DNA of 44,450 nt from CAZUMJ01 sp964621605. Its GTDB lineage: Bacteria; Actinomycetota; Acidimicrobiia; Acidimicrobiales; Iamiaceae. Location of the stretch: NCBI GenBank assembly GCA_964621605.1, contig CAZUMJ010000025.1, forward strand, positions 1 to 44,450, read 5' to 3'. The notes beneath the pieces are model-generated. The model saw only the letters and a program-made list of their open reading frames with translations. It was not told the DNA's origin and did not search any database. The position numbers were made by a program, and so were the translations under genes. Position 1 is the first letter of the stretch. Every line of letters begins with the position of its first letter. This document shows, one piece after another, positions 8,100-16,864 of this stretch.

Positions 8100-8842
8100 C
8101 GTCGACTCCCCTCGAGCACCGACGCCCAGCCCGTGCGCGACGCCACCGCATCGTCGACGCCGGCGCGGCGCCCGCCGTAGACGACCTCGTCGAAGGCGAG
8201 CGCCAGGGCGTCGAAGGTCGGCGACGCAAGCTCACGGGCGATCTCGCCGTTGGGTTCCACCGCCCCCGCGGGCACCCGACCCGCCTGTGCCAAGCGGATC
8301 AGCCCAGATTGGAAGCGCAGGCGCAACGCCTCGTCGAAGCGTCCCGCCTGCTCGGCCTCGGATGCACGACGCTCCAACGCTGCCGGGTCTCGTTCGAGCG
8401 CCGCCTCGACGGCGCGCGCCGCGACGTCGGGAGACCGAAGACGCGCACGTTCACGGCGTCGCACCAGGAACACCACGATCGCGGCCACCGTCACGACCAG
8501 GAACAGCAGCGCGAGCCATCTGAACGCCGAGTTGCTCTGCACGCTTGCAATCCAGCGCTCCACGGGGTCGGTGAGCCAGCGCAGGCGGTCGCCGATCCAG
8601 CGCAACACCCCCCGCAACGGCCGGGGCGGGGTCGACCGGTGGAACCGACGTTCGGAGAGGATGTCGTGGGCCTGGCGCCGCGCCGTCTCGGCGTCGGGTC
8701 CGGTCGCCCAGCTCGACGCCGCATGCGCGACGTCGAGCAGCGCGAGCGCTACCACCACGGCGGCGACGGCGAACGTGTGCGGCGCGCCGCGCCGACGCCG
8801 TCGGGCGATCGCGCACGAACGAGATGGGTCAGGCGTCGCCAT
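8096..8842 (-). CDS. DUF4129 domain membrane protein
   Basis: The protein has 248 residues from the ATG at 8842 (MATPDPSRSC). The longer upstream frame is only a shadow of the previous gene's proline-rich tail. An N-terminal hydrophobic stretch (FAVAAVVVALALLDVAHA) may be a signal anchor. An external segment has the ILSERRFHR motif typical of DUF4129 proteins, and a second membrane helix (LALLFLVVTVAAIVVFLV) leads to the cytoplasmic DUF4129 domain (GRFDEALRLRFQSGLIRLA to VDDAVASRTGW). Some family members carry a transglutaminase domain; this one does not. The start lies 14 bases inside the upstream gene and the stop overlaps the DUF4350 start by four bases. Confidence 0.84.
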   Translation of the reverse strand: MATPDPSRSCAIARRRRRGAPHTFAVAAVVVALALLDVAHAASSWATGPDAETARRQAHDILSERRFHRSTPPRPLRGVLRWIGDRLRWLTDPVERWIASVQSNSAFRWLALLFLVVTVAAIVVFLVRRRERARLRSPDVAARAVEAALERDPAALERRASEAEQAGRFDEALRLRFQSGLIRLAQAGRVPAGAVEPNGEIARELASPTFDALALAFDEVVYGGRRAGVDDAVASRTGWASVLEGSRR

Positions 8843-10133
8843 CGGGTGCCGGAGGCCAGGAGCTCGGCGGCGCGTCTGGCAATCCGTCCGGTGGAGCCGT
8901 CGGAGCAGCAGCCGACTGCCCCGGAGAGGGCGGCGGCCCAGGAGGCGGGGGCGGCGGCGGGACGAAGGCGGGCATCGCCGCCCCTGCGTCGGCGCCGGAC
9001 GCGCTCGGCGGAACCGGTTGCGGCCACGCTTGTGGCTGCTGCGGATACGGCTGCTGGGGTGGTGGTCCCCCGGCAGCCGGCCACCCCGGTTGTTGCGGCC
9101 ACGCTTGTGGCTGGGGTGGTGGTCCGCCGTACCAGGCGGATCCTGGCTCAGGCTGACTCCAGGCACCCGGTTGCTGCCATCCGCCCGGAGGTGGATAGCC
9201 ACCTGGTTGCTGCCACCCGCCCGGCGGCGGATAGCCCCCCGGAAAGAACGGCATCCCCTGCGGTGCCCCGGGCTGTGCCGGGAAGCCACCCGCCGGCACG
9301 TCCACTCCCACCTGCTGGGCGAGCAACCACAGATCGAGACCCTCGGCGCGCACCCGCAGGTCGAAGTAGATGGCGGTGTGCAATGCGGCGGTGAACGGCG
9401 TGGTGAGGACCGACGCCGCGAACGCCACGAGGCTCGCCACCACGGCGGTGAGCACGATGTTGCCATTGCTGGTGAACAGCACTCCAACGAGTACCAACGA
9501 GATGGGCGTGCTCGCGACCTGCACGACGAGGTAGCCGACCAGGAGGGTGAGGAAGGTCTGGCCGAAGTGTGGCTTGGTCAGGCGCCAACTCCGCCCCATG
9601 GCCTTCGTGCCCTTCATGCCCTCGACCATCAGCAACGGGACCACGGCGGCATACATGGTGAGCGGAACCACGATGCCCACGACGCATGCCAGCAGCCCGA
9701 GGATCGTCGCGAGGCCCACCAGCGTGGTCAGCCACAGCAGCGAGCCGAGGCGATGCCACGCGTAGGCGAGCGACTCGCGCCAGGTCACGTCCTCGCCCAG
9801 GTAGATCGCGGTGACGAGCCGCAATGCGGCGCCGAGCGACAGCGCGTTCGTCACGAGCGTCAGCAAGAAGAGGACCAGTGTGCCGCCCAGTTGCGTGGCC
9901 ACGTCCGCCCCAGTCGGCGATGCCGAGCCGAACGACCCCGTGGGGCTGAGCGTGAAACCGCTCACCGCCTGATCGGACACGACAGAGAGCTGCACGACGA
10001 TGCGCAGCACGAGCAGCGGCAACCCCACGAGGGCCACGACCTTCATGAGGTCGCGCCAGCGCTTGCGATAGATCTTGAAGCCGGCATCGAGGAGCTCGCC
10101 GACACCCAGTGGGCGAAGTCCGCCGTCGTGCAT
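8829..10133 (-). CDS. Glycerophosphodiesterase-type membrane-domain protein with proline-rich tail
   Basis: The protein has 434 residues from the ATG at 10133 (MHDGGLRPLGVGELLDAGF). Residues 1-270 form a polytopic domain resembling the GPDPase_memb family: GLRPLGVGELLDAGFKIYR, then about six hydrophobic segments, with VEGMKGTKAMGRSWRLTK between the middle ones. No catalytic glycerophosphodiesterase domain is present. The last ~150 residues are Pro-, Gly-, Gln- and Trp-rich, with a repeated GGYPPPGGWQQP unit, a run of prolines and several PQPQAWPQQP-like segments. This tail is probably disordered and cytoplasmic and could serve as a docking surface. It is the first gene of the MoxR operon and is transcribed divergently from the acyltransferase gene at 10199. 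Function unknown. Confidence 0.8.
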   Translation of the reverse strand: MHDGGLRPLGVGELLDAGFKIYRKRWRDLMKVVALVGLPLLVLRIVVQLSVVSDQAVSGFTLSPTGSFGSASPTGADVATQLGGTLVLFLLTLVTNALSLGAALRLVTAIYLGEDVTWRESLAYAWHRLGSLLWLTTLVGLATILGLLACVVGIVVPLTMYAAVVPLLMVEGMKGTKAMGRSWRLTKPHFGQTFLTLLVGYLVVQVASTPISLVLVGVLFTSNGNIVLTAVVASLVAFAASVLTTPFTAALHTAIYFDLRVRAEGLDLWLLAQQVGVDVPAGGFPAQPGAPQGMPFFPGGYPPPGGWQQPGGYPPPGGWQQPGAWSQPEPGSAWYGGPPPQPQAWPQQPGWPAAGGPPPQQPYPQQPQAWPQPVPPSASGADAGAAMPAFVPPPPPPPGPPPSPGQSAAAPTAPPDGLPDAPPSSWPPAPDGDA

Positions 10134-10198
10134 CGTGGCACCCTACCGGTCAGTCTCCCAGCCAGGGAGCGACACCGTCCCGCCTACGATCCTGCGCC

Positions 10199-12172
10199 AT
10201 GGGAGACACGGCCGCCGTGGGTGGAGCGCCACGGCTGCGCTATCAGCCAGCACTCGACGGGGTCCGGGCAATCGCGGTGCTCTCGGTCATGGCGTTCCAC
10301 GCCGGCATCGACGATCTCAGCGGTGGCTTTCTCGGCGTCGATCTGTTCTTCGGACTCAGCGGGTTCCTCATCACCACCTTGCTGGTGCGGGAATGGGCGG
10401 GCACCGGTCGCGTCTCGCTCGGCGACTTCTACGCCCGCCGCGTCCGGCGCCTCTTCCCCGCGCTGCTGCTCACCCTCGTGCTCGTCGCGATCTACGCCCA
10501 GGTGGCGGGGCCGCTGGCGACGCGGCGCAGCGTGCGCCTCGACGCCATCTCCTCGCTGTTCTACGTGGCGAACTGGCGGTTCATCTTCAGCAGCCAGTCG
10601 TACTTTGCGGAGGTCCTCGAGATCTCACCGCTGCGCCACCTGTGGTCGCTGGCCATCGAGGAGCAGTGGTACCTGCTTTGGCCGGTCGTGCTCGTGGTGG
10701 CGCTGCGCCGATGGGGAACGCACCTCCGCGCGCTCGCCGCGCTCGCCGCGTGCGGCGCTGCTGCCTCACTGGCCTGGATGTTCCGTCTGGTCCCGCCTGG
10801 AGCGGACCCGTCGCGGGCCTACTACGGCACCGACTCGCACGCGTTCCTCCTCCTCGCCGGCGCGTCGCTCGCGCTCCTCCGACAGCACTCCCCGCTGCCA
10901 CGCACCCCGACCGCAGCGGCGGCGGCGGTGCGCAACCTCGTCGGGGTCGCCGGCCTCGCGGTGGTCGTGGTGCTCTTCCTCACGGCGCGCGGCGACGCCG
11001 GCTGGCTGTACCGAGGCGGGTACGCCGTCTTCACCGTCGCCACGATCGCCATCATCGACACCGCCATGGCGCCGCGGAGCTGGTTTGCCCGCCTGCTCGG
11101 GGTCCGTCCCCTGGCCTGGGTGGGTCGCATCTCGTATGGCCTCTACCTGGCGCACTGGCCCGTCGACGTCGCCATCAACGGCGACCGCTACTACACCTGG
11201 TCGCCCACCGCGGTGTTGGCGGCCAGGTTCGTCGCCGCCTTCGCATTGGCACTCGCCTCCTACCACCTGGTCGAGCGCCCGATCCGCACCGCGGCGTGGG
11301 AGCGCCTCACCCGACCCCGGCTGCTCACCGCGCTCGGCACGGCGGCATCGAGCGCAGCGGTGCTCGGGCTGCTGTTCGGCATCATCTCCGCCCCCAAGGT
11401 CGATCCGCTGATCCCGTGGGGAGGCCACGAGTCGGCCCGAGTGGACACGCTGCGCTCCCCGGTCCCGGTCGTGCCCGGCAACCTGCGGGTGCTGTTGATC
11501 GGCGACTCGGTCGGCGTGATGGAAGGCGTCGGCGTGACCACGCCGGGCGTGACCCTCATCCAGGCGGCGCGCACCGGCTGCGGCCTCGTTCCCTATACGG
11601 CGAAGCGCGACGGCACGGTGCTGGGTTGGGACGGCAAGCCCGGGAGCTGTTCAGGCCTGGGTGAGGACTGGGAGCTCGGCGTCGCCCAGAAGCCCGACGT
11701 GATCGTGCTCGTGGCGGGCGCCTGGGAGGTGTACGACCGGCGCATCGGCACGGTGACCTACCGCGTGTTCGAGGATCGCTACGCGCAGCTCATCGAGCAA
11801 CGGCTCGAGGCGGTGCGTGCGTTCTTCGCGGCGCGCACCGACGCGCCCCTCGTGATCGAGGACGTGCCGTGCATGCGGCCCACCAACGCCGATGTCGGCG
11901 CTGGACCGAACCCGAGGGCCGACGACGCCCGTACGAGGTGGGTGAACGACATCTTCCGATCCTTCGCCGCGGAGCACCCAACCACGGTCGCAACGCTTCA
12001 GGTGTCCGACTTCTCCTGCCCCGGAGGCACGTTCCAGCGGGCCCGCAACGGCACCGTGATCCGACCCGACGGCGTGCACTACAGCCCGAAGGTCACCACC
12101 GACCTGTGGGCACGGCTGCTTCCTCGTCTGCTCGCCCTTCCGGGGGTGACGATCGCGCACCCGGCCCGCTGA
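10199..12172 (+). CDS. OafA/YrhL-type membrane acyltransferase with C-terminal SGNH domain
   Basis: The protein has 657 residues from the ATG at 10199 (MGDTAAVGGAPRLRYQPALDGVRA). Residues 1-390 form the ten-or-so-helix acyltransferase-3 domain, with the catalytic-region histidine in MAFHAGIDD, LGVDLFFGLSGFLITT, RVRRLFPAL, and LRHLWSLAIEEQWYLLWP. A periplasmic SGNH hydrolase-like domain follows, with block I LLIGDSVGVMEG and the block V-like DGVHYSP. Such two-domain proteins O-acylate (often O-acetylate) cell-wall or surface glycans: the membrane part moves the acyl group across the membrane and the SGNH part transfers it. The target is unknown, but the next genes are envelope glycan genes. 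There are 33 bases to the next gene in the same direction, so cotranscription is likely. Confidence 0.9.
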   Translation: MGDTAAVGGAPRLRYQPALDGVRAIAVLSVMAFHAGIDDLSGGFLGVDLFFGLSGFLITTLLVREWAGTGRVSLGDFYARRVRRLFPALLLTLVLVAIYAQVAGPLATRRSVRLDAISSLFYVANWRFIFSSQSYFAEVLEISPLRHLWSLAIEEQWYLLWPVVLVVALRRWGTHLRALAALAACGAAASLAWMFRLVPPGADPSRAYYGTDSHAFLLLAGASLALLRQHSPLPRTPTAAAAAVRNLVGVAGLAVVVVLFLTARGDAGWLYRGGYAVFTVATIAIIDTAMAPRSWFARLLGVRPLAWVGRISYGLYLAHWPVDVAINGDRYYTWSPTAVLAARFVAAFALALASYHLVERPIRTAAWERLTRPRLLTALGTAASSAAVLGLLFGIISAPKVDPLIPWGGHESARVDTLRSPVPVVPGNLRVLLIGDSVGVMEGVGVTTPGVTLIQAARTGCGLVPYTAKRDGTVLGWDGKPGSCSGLGEDWELGVAQKPDVIVLVAGAWEVYDRRIGTVTYRVFEDRYAQLIEQRLEAVRAFFAARTDAPLVIEDVPCMRPTNADVGAGPNPRADDARTRWVNDIFRSFAAEHPTTVATLQVSDFSCPGGTFQRARNGTVIRPDGVHYSPKVTTDLWARLLPRLLALPGVTIAHPAR

Positions 12173-12205
12173 CGCCGGGCATCAAGCCCTGCCCCCGTAA
12201 GATCG

Positions 12206-14191
12206 GTGCCCGTGACCGCGCGCTCCTCCGCGACCCCGGCGCGCGCCACGCCGTCGGACGCGTCCTCACCGGCCACACCCGCGTCGACACCGGTCGCCCC
12301 TGCCCGCCCCCGACGGGTGGTTGCGGAATCTGTCGCCCTGGGTGCGATCGCGATCGGGTTCGCCGTCTGGCTGCACCGAGTCTGGACGCAACCGTTCGAC
12401 GAACCGCTGCGCTCGACCGGCCCCGACAACACGATCATCACCTCGATGGTCCGTGCCCTGCAGGACCACGGCTGGTACTTCCACAACCCGTCCCTGAACG
12501 CACCGTTCGGGCAGCAGTTCTTCGACTTCCCACACGCCGGCGAGTCGCTCCAACTCGCGGTGATCCGCCTGTTCGCCCTCGTGACGCCATCGGCCGGCGC
12601 CGCGGTGAACCTCTACTACCTGACCGGTTTCGGGCTGCTGGCGGGCGTCACGCACGCGGTGCTGCGCCACCTCCGCTTCGGACCGTGGGCAGCCGCCGCC
12701 GTGGCGCTGCTGTTCACGTTCCTGCCCTATCACTTCTGGCACACGACAGATCACCTCTACCGATCGACCTACCTGAGCGTGCCGCTCGCCGCGCTGGTGG
12801 TGCTGCGCGTCCTCGCGTGGCGCACCACCTTCCTGCGATCTCCCGACGAACCCGTCGGTGGCTGGCGAAACCTCCGCCGGGCCGTGCGTGCACGTCCGAT
12901 CATCACGACCGCACTCTCGTGCGTCGTGATCGCCACGTTCGAGACGATGCTGATCGCCTTCCTGCTCGCGTCGCTGGCTCTCGCAGCGATCGTGGTCGCC
13001 ATCCGCCGCCATGACGTCGGCGTGCTGGGCGCCGCCGGTGGCGTGGTCCTGGTGACGGGATTGGCGTTCGCGCTCGCCATGGCCCCGAACCTCGACTTCT
13101 GGTGGCGCAACGGCACCAACCCGGAGGTGGCGAAGCGCTCCGTGGTCGAACAGGAGACGTACGGACTGAAGCTCTCGCAGGTTGTGCTGCCGAGCCCCGA
13201 CCATCGCATCGAGGCAATCGGCGCTCCCGCACGCAAGGCGTCGAAGGGCTCGCGGCTCTACAGCGAGGGCGGTCAGAACCTCGGGTTGATCGGCACCGTC
13301 GGGCTCGCCGCCGCGTTGTTTGGGCTTGTGACCCGCGGCCTGCGCCGTGACGCACACGAGGAGGTGCACGACCCCGAGCTGCTCGTGGAGCACGCCGGGC
13401 TCATGAGTCTTGTCCTGATCTTGCTGGCCACCGTGTCGGGGCTCGCGATGCTGTTGAGCCTCGCCGGCTTCGCGCAGATCCGCGTCTGGAACCGCGCCGT
13501 GATCCTGCTCGCGTTCTTCGCGTTCCTCCCCGTGGGGGTGTGGATCGACCGCTTCCTGGCGCGGCCGCGGCCGCCCCGTGGACGCCACTCACGCCTCGCC
13601 GCGCTCGGGCTGGTCGCCGCGCTCGTCGTGTTCGGGCTGTGGGACACCGCCAACCTGCGCGGCGTGCGCTACGGCACGCCAGCGAACCTCTCCCAGCTCC
13701 AGACGTTCACCGCGGCCACCGCACGCGCCTTGCCCCGCGGTTCTGTGCTCTTCCAGTTCCCGGTGGTCGACTTCCCCGAGAACCATCCCCGTGCCCGCAT
13801 GCGGAGCCTCGACGAGATCCTCCCCTACCTGTGGTCGGATGGCCTGCGTTGGAGTTCCGGCGGCATCAACGGGCGACCCGACGCGGACTGGCAGCGAAAG
13901 GTCAGCGATCGCGACCCGACGCCCTACCTCGCGGCGCTGCGGGGTCTCGGATTCGACGCCATCGAGGTCGACACCTACGGCTACGCCGACGGCGGCGCGC
14001 AGCTCACCGCAGCGCTACGGGCAGCGCTCGGCGCCCCCATCTCGTCAAGCCCGGACGGCCGTTGGGTGGCGTTCGACCTGCGCCCGTGGGCAGCCCGTGA
14101 GGGCCTGTCGGCCGGCGACCTTCGTGCGGCCGCAACCCGACTGGTCGGCCCGAAGCTCGCGGCACGCCTGCCGTCGCCTCCGAACCCCTGA
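12206..14191 (+). CDS. Polytopic membrane protein, GT-C-like, function uncertain
   Basis: The protein has 661 residues. The GTG at 12206 or the in-frame GTG at 12212 could be the start. A disordered Ala/Thr/Pro N-terminus precedes about eleven hydrophobic segments. The first external loop contains RSTGPDNTIITSMVRALQ and APFGQQFFDFPHAGESLQL, followed by LPYHFWHTTDHLYRS. This layout resembles GT-C fold membrane glycosyltransferases that use polyprenyl-phosphate sugars, with acidic residues in the first loop and a C-terminal soluble domain of about 190 residues. I did not identify a named family, so the enzymatic assignment is inference. It lies 33 bases after the acyltransferase gene and converges on the methyltransferase gene at 14211. 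Confidence 0.65.
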   Translation: MPVTARSSATPARATPSDASSPATPASTPVAPARPRRVVAESVALGAIAIGFAVWLHRVWTQPFDEPLRSTGPDNTIITSMVRALQDHGWYFHNPSLNAPFGQQFFDFPHAGESLQLAVIRLFALVTPSAGAAVNLYYLTGFGLLAGVTHAVLRHLRFGPWAAAAVALLFTFLPYHFWHTTDHLYRSTYLSVPLAALVVLRVLAWRTTFLRSPDEPVGGWRNLRRAVRARPIITTALSCVVIATFETMLIAFLLASLALAAIVVAIRRHDVGVLGAAGGVVLVTGLAFALAMAPNLDFWWRNGTNPEVAKRSVVEQETYGLKLSQVVLPSPDHRIEAIGAPARKASKGSRLYSEGGQNLGLIGTVGLAAALFGLVTRGLRRDAHEEVHDPELLVEHAGLMSLVLILLATVSGLAMLLSLAGFAQIRVWNRAVILLAFFAFLPVGVWIDRFLARPRPPRGRHSRLAALGLVAALVVFGLWDTANLRGVRYGTPANLSQLQTFTAATARALPRGSVLFQFPVVDFPENHPRARMRSLDEILPYLWSDGLRWSSGGINGRPDADWQRKVSDRDPTPYLAALRGLGFDAIEVDTYGYADGGAQLTAALRAALGAPISSSPDGRWVAFDLRPWAAREGLSAGDLRAAATRLVGPKLAARLPSPPNP

Positions 14192-14210
14192 GACCTGCCC
14201 TTGCGCCAGC

Positions 14211-14861
14211 TCAGGCGTGACGCGGTTGCGACGCCTCGGCGATGAGCCAAGGGAACGCGCGCACCACACGCACCGAGTCGAACTCGGCACGCAGGAGCCG
14301 TTCGAGCCGCTTCGGGGTGAAGAACTGCACGTGCTCCGGGTCGTTGCCGAGCCGCTTGACGTTCTTGCCACGCCCGAGGTTGCCGAGGCGGAACCACGGC
14401 TCCCACGGCACCGACACGACACAGCGCCCCCGACAGATGCGGGCCAGCTCGGCCACAGCCGGTTCGTCGACGACGAGGTGCTCCAACACCTCGATGCACG
14501 TCACCACATCGGCGACACCGGTGCGCAACGGCACCATGCCCGCGTCGGCAACCACGCCGGACAGGCCGGGCACGCGTGCGGCTGCCAAGAGCACCTTGTC
14601 GTGGCGGTACTCGACGCCGATCGCGGCGTGCCCCTCGGGGAGGAAGCGGATGAGCGACAGGCCTTCGCCGACGCCGACGTCGACCACGACCGCGTCGTCG
14701 GGCAGCTTGCCGATCACCCCACGCAGGACGGTCGTCCAGCGGGCCAGCAGGCGTTGCACCACCGGGTTGGTGGACCCGTACTTCTTGGCGTCCTGCCCGG
14801 CGGCTGCCTCCGGTGCTCCCGGTGCGAGCCCGATCGGACGACCGGTGACGGCGCCGCTCAC
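14211..14861 (-). CDS. Class I SAM-dependent methyltransferase
   Basis: The protein has 216 residues from a GTG at 14861 that overlaps the GT2 stop by four bases (GTGA). The SAM-binding motif I is VVDVGVGEGLSL, an acidic residue after the next strand is in IGVEYRHDK, and the post-I/motif IV region is ADVVTCIEVLEHL. Then come SVPWEPWFRLGNLGRG and FFTPKRLERLLRAEF. The arrangement is that of the UbiE/Methyltransf_11 group, whose members near glycosyltransferases often methylate sugars or lipid carriers. The substrate is not evident. Genetic coupling to the polyprenyl-phosphate-type glycosyltransferase suggests the two act on the same glycolipid or glycan. Confidence 0.85.
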   Translation of the reverse strand: MSGAVTGRPIGLAPGAPEAAAGQDAKKYGSTNPVVQRLLARWTTVLRGVIGKLPDDAVVVDVGVGEGLSLIRFLPEGHAAIGVEYRHDKVLLAAARVPGLSGVVADAGMVPLRTGVADVVTCIEVLEHLVVDEPAVAELARICRGRCVVSVPWEPWFRLGNLGRGKNVKRLGNDPEHVQFFTPKRLERLLRAEFDSVRVVRAFPWLIAEASQPRHA

Positions 14862-15790
14862 AGCTCGTCGACCTCGACGCTCGCTTCCAGGTTGGTCTTG
14901 CGCCGCAGATGCACGATCAGCTCGGCCAGCAACCCCAACGACACCATCTGCACGGCGACCACGGCGAACAGCACACCGATGATCAGCGCGGGGCGACTGC
15001 CGACGCGGTCGCCGATGATCCACAGCACACCCATCCACGACAACAACACGGCGCTGACGAACCCCATGACCACGCCCAGCCCACCGAAGAGGTGGAACGG
15101 GCGGGCGGTGTAGGTGGTCAGGAACTTGACGGTGATCAGGTCGAGGAAGCCACGCCAGAACCGTGCTCGCCCGAACTTGGAGGTGCCATGCCGGCGCTCG
15201 TGGTGCTCGACGGGCACCTCGCCCACCCGGAACCCGCTCCACACGGCCAGCACCGGGATGTAGCGGTGCAGCTCGCCGTACATCTCGAGCGAGGTGGCGA
15301 GGTCGCGGCGCATGACCTTCAACCCGCTGTTGAAGTCGCGACCCGGCACGCCCGTGACCTTGGCCGTCACGCCGTTGTAGATCTTCGAGGTGTTGCGCTT
15401 GATGAACCGGTCCTGGCGGTGCCCGGCACGGCTTCCCGTGATGAGGTCGAGGCCTTGCTCGTCGAGTGCTGCGACGAGCCGCGGGATCTCGCTCGGGTCG
15501 TCCTGGCCGTCGGCGTCCATCAGCACGACGACTTCGCCGTCGACCTGCCGAAGCCCGACGCTGAGCGCCGCCGACTTGCCTGCGTTGCGCCGCAGCCGTA
15601 CGTAGCGCAGGTGCGGATCGGTGATGGACCGCATCGCGCCCCGCGTCCCGTCGGTGCTGCCGTCGTCGACGACGACGACCTGGTACGGAACGCCCATGCC
15701 GGCCAGCACCGCGAGGGTCTCGGGCACGAGCTCCATGAGGTTGTCGTGTTCGTTGTATGCGGGCATGAGCACCGACACGGATGTGCCCAT
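14858..15790 (-). CDS. GT2 glycosyltransferase, polyprenyl-phosphate type with two C-terminal helices
   Basis: The protein has 310 residues. The GT-A domain shows LMPAYNEHDNL, VVVVDDGSTDGTR, the DXD-type motif DADGQDDPSEIP, and GVPGRDFNSGLKVMRRDL. Two hydrophobic hairpin helices follow near residues 235-255 and 265-290, then a short charged tail (HLRRKTNLEASVEVDEL). This matches the dolichyl/undecaprenyl-phosphate sugar synthases (DPMS/GtrB/ArnC group), which move a sugar from a nucleotide donor to a polyprenyl phosphate on the cytoplasmic face. The GT-C-like protein encoded at 12206 could use such a donor. The ATG lies two bases after the stop of the YbhN-like gene, and the stop overlaps the methyltransferase start. 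Donor sugar unknown. Confidence 0.9.
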   Translation of the reverse strand: MGTSVSVLMPAYNEHDNLMELVPETLAVLAGMGVPYQVVVVDDGSTDGTRGAMRSITDPHLRYVRLRRNAGKSAALSVGLRQVDGEVVVLMDADGQDDPSEIPRLVAALDEQGLDLITGSRAGHRQDRFIKRNTSKIYNGVTAKVTGVPGRDFNSGLKVMRRDLATSLEMYGELHRYIPVLAVWSGFRVGEVPVEHHERRHGTSKFGRARFWRGFLDLITVKFLTTYTARPFHLFGGLGVVMGFVSAVLLSWMGVLWIIGDRVGSRPALIIGVLFAVVAVQMVSLGLLAELIVHLRRKTNLEASVEVDEL

Positions 15791-15792
15791 GA

Positions 15793-16791
15793 TCAGCTTT
15801 CCTCCTGGCGCGCCGGATACGGCTCGGGACCGGCAGAGGTTACCGGAGGAGCCTGTGTGCGCCGGCCACGCAGGATCGGGGCCCCGACTGCCGCGCCGCC
15901 GACGTCGACGAGCACGAAGATGATCCGGCTCGCGATCGCCACCGCCGCGCCCTCACCGCCCGGCAGACCTGCAGTCGCCACGAACACGCCTTCGCGCACG
16001 CCGGCACCCGACGGGGTGGGCGTGAGGAAGCCCGCGGTCCACGACAGCACCGTCGCCAGCACCACGCGTGTCGGGTTGGCGTCCGGCAGGAGCGCCCGAG
16101 CGACTAGCCAGGTGCTCACCCCGATGCACACCCAGGTCGGGACGTAGCGCAGCACGAGGCCGACCGTGGTGCCCCACGACGGGATCTCGAGGTCGAGCGT
16201 CCGACCCGTCACCCGGCGCAGGCGGTCGACCGCCCAGCCGAGGATGCGGGGGTGCAGTGCGCCAAGCCCGATGGGCACGAGGAGCAGGATCAGCAGCGCG
16301 GCACCCGCATCCGCGCGGTGTGCCAGGTCGAACGGCACGAGTGCCGTTGCGACCAATGCCGCCGCCAGGTACAGCCCGGCCAGCGACAGCACGACGCTGG
16401 GGTAGGCCTGCGAGGTCGGAATGCCGTCGCGCCGTGCGAGCTCGCCTCGCCCGACTGCCGCCCAGATCGCGCCGGGGAGGTACTTGCCCATCTCGCCGAC
16501 GAAGTACCAGGCGACCACGACGCGGCGAGCACGTCGGGCCCCGAGCGCGGCGAGCACGTCGGCCCAGACCCACGCGATGAGGAACATCCCGAGGATGCCG
16601 AACACCGCGGCGCCGACCAGCGGCGCAACACGGGCATGGGCGAGTCGATCGCTGACCTGGCTCCACTCCGACGCGAGGACGCGAGCGACGAGCGCAAGGC
16701 ACACGACCGTGATGACCGTGCCGACGATGGCCGGGAGTCGACGACGCCAGGAGGGGCGCGTCGCTGCGTCAGGCGGGGGCTCGGCGGTCAC
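15793..16791 (-). CDS. YbhN/UPF0104 (LPG synthetase TM-type) membrane protein
   Basis: The protein has 332 residues from a GTG at 16791. It has about eight membrane segments. Signatures are FVGEMGKYLPGAIWAAVGRGELARR (cut here to its key part GEMGKYLPG), a GVREG motif in TPTPSGAGVREGVFVA, and SRIIFVLVDV near the end. The family includes the flippase-like half of lysylphosphatidylglycerol synthase and AglD-like proteins, and is often encoded with GT2 polyprenyl-phosphate glycosyltransferases, as here. A role in moving or presenting a lipid-linked intermediate is inference. It is coupled to the GT2 gene with two bases between stop and start. Confidence 0.85.
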   Translation of the reverse strand: MTAEPPPDAATRPSWRRRLPAIVGTVITVVCLALVARVLASEWSQVSDRLAHARVAPLVGAAVFGILGMFLIAWVWADVLAALGARRARRVVVAWYFVGEMGKYLPGAIWAAVGRGELARRDGIPTSQAYPSVVLSLAGLYLAAALVATALVPFDLAHRADAGAALLILLLVPIGLGALHPRILGWAVDRLRRVTGRTLDLEIPSWGTTVGLVLRYVPTWVCIGVSTWLVARALLPDANPTRVVLATVLSWTAGFLTPTPSGAGVREGVFVATAGLPGGEGAAVAIASRIIFVLVDVGGAAVGAPILRGRRTQAPPVTSAGPEPYPARQEES

Positions 16792-16864
16792 GAAGGTTCG
16801 ACGCTATCCCAGGGTTGGCGCGTCGGGCGTGGTCGCACCTGCGCTCGGCGCGCCGCGCGCGGGC

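Noticed and set aside
8250..11411. About 1050-codon plus-strand frame over the DUF4129, GPDPase_memb-like and acyltransferase genes
   Set aside because: It crosses genes of both strands, has no domain and is Arg/Ser/Pro-rich, typical of a shadow frame.
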